Origin: an uncultured Mycoplasmatota bacterium
GTDB taxonomy: Bacteria > Bacillota_I > Bacilli_A > RF39 > UBA660
DNA: 8,529 bases
Assembly (NCBI GenBank): GCA_946494345.1
Contig: CAMMBX010000042.1
Coordinates: forward strand, 1-8,529
Direction of reading: 5' to 3'
Both the position numbers and the translations under genes were made by a program. Below, one piece after another: positions 6,115 to 8,529 of the stretch (positions within the stretch are counted from its first letter, which is position 1; every line of letters begins with the position of its first letter). Below the pieces are notes generated by a model. It was not told the DNA's origin, made no database searches, and worked only from the letters and a program-made list of their open reading frames with translations.

Positions 6115-7956
6115 ATGACATCTAAAAATAAAAAGATAACAGCGATAGTAATAAGTATAATAATAATTATAATATTAGTAATAGCGATAAGTTATGCTTT
6201 TTTTAGAACAGAGTTAACTGGAAAAGAAGGAATAGTAAAAATAGGAGAATTAGAACTAGTATTAAATGAAACAAGTGAAGGTATAAGCTTAGATAAGGCC
6301 ATAGGTTTAAGTGATAGTGAGGGAATGGAACTAACACCATCAACCTTTGAGTTAAGGAATAATGGTAACAATTCTGTAGATTATACAATATATTTAGATG
6401 ATAATATAATAAATGATAGTGATACTAGAATAGATGATAAGTACTTAAAATATAACTTAGTAAAGAATAATGAAAGTACTGGTGCCTCACTTCTAACTAG
6501 TACAGGAACTAATCCTAATAGAGTGTTAGATTCTGGAACAATAGAAGGTAAAGGAACAAATACCTATAGTTTAAATCTATGGATAACTGATGAAGTAGAT
6601 GGTAACTATTCGGGACAAGTATTTAGTGGTAAGTTGAGAGTAGAAGTATCTCAAGAGAAAGCTAAGGAAGCTTCAACAGTATTACTTAATAATATACCAG
6701 AAGAAAATCTATATGATGATGGAGTAGATACTTTTATAACGGGAGAAGATCCAAATAATTATATTTGGTATAGTGGCAAATTATGGAGAGCGGTGAGTGT
6801 AAATAACGAAACTAAGACAACTAAGTTAGTAACACAGTGGAATATAAGTTCAATTCCATATGACGATGATAGTTCAGCTTTTTCAGAAAGTTACATGGAA
6901 GACTGGTTAAATGATACAAGTATAGATGGCTTTTTAGGGAATTTAAGAGATCCAGAGAAGTTTATAGTAATGGATGCAAAATGGGATGCTACTATGGATG
7001 ATAGAGACTTAGAAAATATAACAAGACCAAATGGAACAACAGTAGTAACCGATGCTGTAGGGCTTTTAAATATGTATGAATACCAATCTAGTAATAACGG
7101 TGGCACAAATAGTTACTTAAATAATGGACTTTACTGGTGGCTGCTAACTCCATATAGTTCGTCTATAGTGTGGATTATGGATTATAGTGGTAATGCCAGC
7201 AACGATACTACGATAAATGCTCGTGGTGTTCGTCCATCTATAAATCTAAAATCTAGTATTAAAATTGCTGATGGTGATGGAACCAAAGGTAATCCCTATC
7301 GATTAGAAGGAGATAATGATACTACTCTATCAGGAACACTACTTTCAAATAGATATAGTGGTGAATACATAACTTTTGGAACAGGAGAAAATAATTTATA
7401 TCGAATAGTAAGTCATGAGAATGGGGTAGGAACAAAGATAACTAGTGCCGAGCCATTAAAAGATTCAGGGGCTTTTAAAATTCTAGCTTTTGGAACTGAT
7501 GCAAACTATTCAAGCAATAATACAATAGGTACATTCTTAAATGGAGAATATCTAACAAATTATGTAGGTAATAATTATACCAATATGATAGAAGACAGTA
7601 CAACTTGGTATTTAGGTGCTGTAGGAGATGGAACTAGCTATAGACTTGCAAAATATACTGATATAACAAGTAATGTATTAACTTCAAATATAACCCAAGC
7701 TAAAGTAGGACTATTAAGATTAGGGGAATTAATGGCAGGACAGTTTGATATATATGAAAGCAATACCAATTATTGGCTTTTAACACCATATAATGATGTT
7801 ACTATTCGTGATATTGGTAATAGTGGAGATTCTTACTTTATTAGTATTTTGTGGGTTTATGGTATTCGTCCATCTCTAAATTTAAAATCTAATGTCGTAA
7901 TAACAAGTGGTGATGGTACTAAAGAAAATCCTTTTCACTTAGATTTAATAAATTAA
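6115..7956 (+). CDS. Exported surface protein: TasA/camelysin-type N-terminus plus two variable DUF6273-like modules
   Basis: A 613-residue protein for the cell surface or matrix. Lys-rich residues 1-7 and a hydrophobic stretch (8-25) end in AISYA/FF, like the signal sequences that SipW-type peptidases cleave in TasA and camelysin. Residues 30-180 form a beta-rich TasA/camelysin-like domain with ELTPSTFELRNNG (72-84). Two homologous modules follow, about 212-398 and 416-611. Each begins with an aromatic (W/Y)R core strand, contains VGLL, then YW(W)LLTPY (340-347; 553-559), a 23-residue divergent core, G(V/I)RPS(I/L)NLKS, and ends GDGTK-x-NP. This resembles the DUF6273 family of gut Firmicutes; that naming is from memory. 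There is no LPxTG or C-terminal anchor. The ATG follows AAAGGAG by 11 nt. A second gene with the same N-terminal type lies downstream. Function is probably binding or fibre formation, which is inferred. Confidence 0.8.
   Translation: MTSKNKKITAIVISIIIIIILVIAISYAFFRTELTGKEGIVKIGELELVLNETSEGISLDKAIGLSDSEGMELTPSTFELRNNGNNSVDYTIYLDDNIINDSDTRIDDKYLKYNLVKNNESTGASLLTSTGTNPNRVLDSGTIEGKGTNTYSLNLWITDEVDGNYSGQVFSGKLRVEVSQEKAKEASTVLLNNIPEENLYDDGVDTFITGEDPNNYIWYSGKLWRAVSVNNETKTTKLVTQWNISSIPYDDDSSAFSESYMEDWLNDTSIDGFLGNLRDPEKFIVMDAKWDATMDDRDLENITRPNGTTVVTDAVGLLNMYEYQSSNNGGTNSYLNNGLYWWLLTPYSSSIVWIMDYSGNASNDTTINARGVRPSINLKSSIKIADGDGTKGNPYRLEGDNDTTLSGTLLSNRYSGEYITFGTGENNLYRIVSHENGVGTKITSAEPLKDSGAFKILAFGTDANYSSNNTIGTFLNGEYLTNYVGNNYTNMIEDSTTWYLGAVGDGTSYRLAKYTDITSNVLTSNITQAKVGLLRLGELMAGQFDIYESNTNYWLLTPYNDVTIRDIGNSGDSYFISILWVYGIRPSLNLKSNVVITSGDGTKENPFHLDLIN
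7132..7254 (+). repeat. Variable core 1 of the surface protein (residues 340-380)
   Basis: Conserved edges YWWLLTPY and GVRPSINLKS enclose residues 348-370. Aligned without gaps to core 2, almost every inner residue differs. Five of its 23 inner codons end in G (TCG, GTG, TGG, ATG, ACG) and 13 end in T, unlike the A-ending preference of the rest of the gene. It is paired with 7771-7890. Confidence 0.6.
7771..7890 (+). repeat. Variable core 2 of the surface protein (residues 553-592)
   Basis: Conserved edges YWLLTPY and GIRPSLNLKS enclose residues 560-582. Nineteen of its 23 inner codons end in T, including eleven in a row (AAT GAT GTT ACT ATT CGT, then GAT ATT GGT AAT AGT). Elsewhere this gene prefers ATA, GTA and AGA. 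The 27-residue distance from TPY to the GxRP glycine equals that of core 1. Confidence 0.6.
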
Positions 7957-7961
7957 ATTAG

Positions 7962-7990
7962 TTGATAGTCATTAATATTTATGGTAATAT
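7962..7990 (+). promoter_or_regulatory. Strong promoter of the intergenic RNA unit
   Basis: TTGATA (7962-7967) and TAATAT (7985-7990) are spaced exactly 17 nt. The -10 is preceded by TGG (7982-7984), an extended -10. Start is expected near 7997. It begins six bases after the stop codon of the surface gene and is the best promoter in this half of the window. Confidence 0.65.
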
Positions 7991-8077
7991 AAATATAGAA
8001 AAGATAAGAAAAGTAGATCTAATTAATTCACTAGGGTAAATTAATTCGTTAATCTACAAAGAAAGAAGGTACTTCCT

Positions 8078-8125
8078 ATGGCAATATACAATTTACAAAT
8101 AGTTACCTGGGGGGGGGTCATTTAA
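8078..8125 (+). CDS. Possible 15-residue leader peptide crossing a G9 tract
   Basis: ATG at 8078 follows AGAAGG (8064-8069) with an 8-nt spacer and encodes MAIYNLQIVTWGGVI before TAA. The nine-G run (8109-8117) lies within the frame. With eight G the same start would encode 33 residues, ending at TAG 8178-8180 inside the 5' arm of the terminator. With ten it would encode 19 residues. Peptide identity is not recognisable. The Shine-Dalgarno could be sequestered by P2 of the surrounding RNA. Coding status rests only on the good initiation site, so this is tentative. Confidence 0.35.
   Translation: MAIYNLQIVTWGGVI
8109..8117 (+). repeat. Homopolymer run of nine G
   Basis: Nine consecutive G in an otherwise strongly AT-rich intergenic region. 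G/C runs of this length are classic slipped-strand mispairing sites in surface-gene control in other bacteria. An assembly or basecalling miscount of the run length is also possible. Confidence 0.9.
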
Positions 8126-8166
8126 CCCTAATCTAAGTAATAAAGCTACTTTCTTTCATTATGTAA

Positions 8167-8199
8167 GAAGAATAGAGTAGGAGTATTCTATTCTTTTTT
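8167..8199 (+). terminator. Strong factor-independent terminator of the intergenic RNA
   Basis: AAGAATAGAGTA (8168-8179) pairs with TATTCTATTCTT (8184-8195) through 12 pairs (one G-U) around the tetraloop GGAG, followed by TTTTA. This is the tightest terminator hairpin in the window. It lies 101 bases before the next gene and may therefore act as an attenuator. Confidence 0.8.
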
Positions 8200-8201
8200 A
8201 G

Positions 8202-8213
8202 GTTTACGTAAAC
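8202..8213. repeat. Perfect 12-bp palindrome
   Basis: GTTTACGTAAAC equals its own reverse complement, as expected of a binding site for a dimeric regulator. It starts just after the terminator T run and 87 bases before the downstream ATG. Confidence 0.4.
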
Positions 8214-8221
8214 TGGTTAAA

Positions 8222-8243
8222 TAACTAATTATACAATTAGTTA
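8222..8243. repeat. Perfect 9-bp inverted repeat with 4-nt spacer
   Basis: TAACTAATT (8222-8230), ATAC, AATTAGTTA (8235-8243). There is no T tract, so it is not a terminator. It could be an operator upstream of the partial surface gene. I found no convincing -35/-10 pair between 8200 and 8299. Confidence 0.45.
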
Positions 8244-8299
8244 ATTTCGAACATAAAAGTGAAAAAATAGGTTAAACTAAGAAGTAAGTGAGGGATAGT

Positions 8300-8529
8300 A
8301 TGACAAAGAAAAAATATATAATAATATCAGTAGTAATAATATTAATAAGTATAATATCATTAATAGGTACAAGTTATGCCTTATTAACCTTAACAGTAGA
8401 AGGAGATAAAGAAATAACTTTAACAGCAGGAATATTAAAGGTTGATTTTAGTGAAGGAGATACCATTAATCTAGATAATACTGCCCCAATCTCGGACACA
8501 CAAGGAAGGAAGACAACCCCATATACTTT
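8300..8529 (+). CDS. Exported TasA/camelysin-like surface protein, 3' truncated by the window
   Basis: The first 76 residues are visible and the frame is open to the window edge. A basic start (MTKKKY) is followed by a long hydrophobic segment (about 7-24) ending in GTSYA/LL, the same SipW-type signal layout as the gene at 6115. Then LTLTVEGDKEITLTAGILKV and an acidic stretch lead to TTPYTF, which corresponds to LTPSTFEL of the upstream protein. ATG at 8300 is preceded by GAGGGA (8290-8295), a serviceable ribosome binding site. This too is probably a surface or matrix protein; what follows its N-terminal domain cannot be seen. Whether it has its own promoter or depends on readthrough of the terminator at 8167-8199 is open. 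Confidence 0.8.
   Translation, partial: MTKKKYIIISVVIILISIISLIGTSYALLTLTVEGDKEITLTAGILKVDFSEGDTINLDNTAPISDTQGRKTTPYT

Larger units (their letters stand above)
7997..8199 (+). ncRNA. Candidate structured RNA or leader RNA, about 200 nt
   Basis: A promoter and a strong terminator bound a transcript with several possible helices. P1 is a long hairpin at 8013-8057: GTAGAT/ATCTAC, then TAAT and AATT paired with AATT and GTTA, with one bulged C and one mismatch, and a loop of about 14 nt. P2 pairs GAAAGAAGGTA (8061-8071) with TACTTTCTTTC (8147-8157), 11 bp with one G-U, and would bury the Shine-Dalgarno AGAAGG. A possible pseudoknot joins the P1 loop TAGGGT (8032-8037) to ACCCTA (8125-8130), and AAAT (8038-8041) to ATTT (8120-8123). 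The 3' arm of P2 could instead pair with AAGAAAAGTAG (8006-8016), giving an alternative fold. It matches no RNA class I recognise. It may be a leader for the downstream surface gene or an independent small RNA. The helices were found by eye and carry no covariation support. Confidence 0.45.

Noticed and set aside
6203..7106. Open frames on the minus strand inside the surface gene (6203-6388 and 6891-7106)
   Set aside because: They are antisense to a well-supported gene, have low-complexity translations and no convincing ribosome binding site.
8078..8125. MAIYNLQIV opening reminiscent of MobA-type relaxases
   Set aside because: The frame ends after 15 residues and no relaxase motifs follow in any frame; the resemblance is too short to mean anything.
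7957..8299. Diversity-generating retroelement template repeat in the intergenic region
   Set aside because: No segment here resembles either variable core or its edges (CCATAT, CGTCCATCT). A template, if any, lies outside the window.

Overview
The window is a stretch of very AT-rich bacterial chromosome with compact gene spacing, AGGAGG-type ribosome binding sites and TGG (not TGA) for tryptophan. A Lon protease, the spore-envelope pair SpoVID/YsxE and the helicase loader DnaI together point to an endospore-forming (or recently endospore-forming) member of the Bacilli/low-GC Firmicutes. An uncultured gut lineage is plausible, but the sequence alone does not prove one.

Layout. Bases 1-149 hold two factor-independent terminators and a good sigma-A-type promoter for lon. 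lon (150-2468) overlaps an unrecognised 207-residue gene, and the pair ends at a terminator at about 3052-3096. A sequence matching the mother-cell sigma-E -10 element then precedes spoVID (3135-3959), which overlaps ysxE (3949-4827). In Bacillus subtilis spoVID-ysxE also lie downstream of lonA, with ysxC, ysxD and the hem genes between, so this looks like a compacted version of the same neighbourhood. A small membrane protein with a CxCxxC motif is encoded on the minus strand (5007-4786) and overlaps ysxE tail to tail. dnaI (5095-6000) is divergent from it and has its own terminator.

From about 6000 the content changes to cell-surface genes. A 613-residue exported protein (6115-7956) has a SipW/TasA-type N-terminus and two tandem globular modules. 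Each module contains a 27-residue core bounded by TPY and G(V/I)RPS. The two cores are equal in length but differ at almost every inner residue, and their codon choice resembles diversified regions of retroelement target proteins. A second gene with the same type of N-terminus begins at 8300 and runs off the window.

Between the two surface genes lies a self-contained transcription unit: a strong promoter (7962-7990), a long hairpin, a Shine-Dalgarno sequence and short ORF containing a run of nine G, possible long-range pairings, and a strong terminator (8167-8199). Losing one G would extend the ORF into the 5' arm of that terminator. I propose, as inference only, a structured RNA or a slippage-controlled attenuator ahead of the downstream surface gene. 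This unit and the two variable cores are the most unusual parts of the window.
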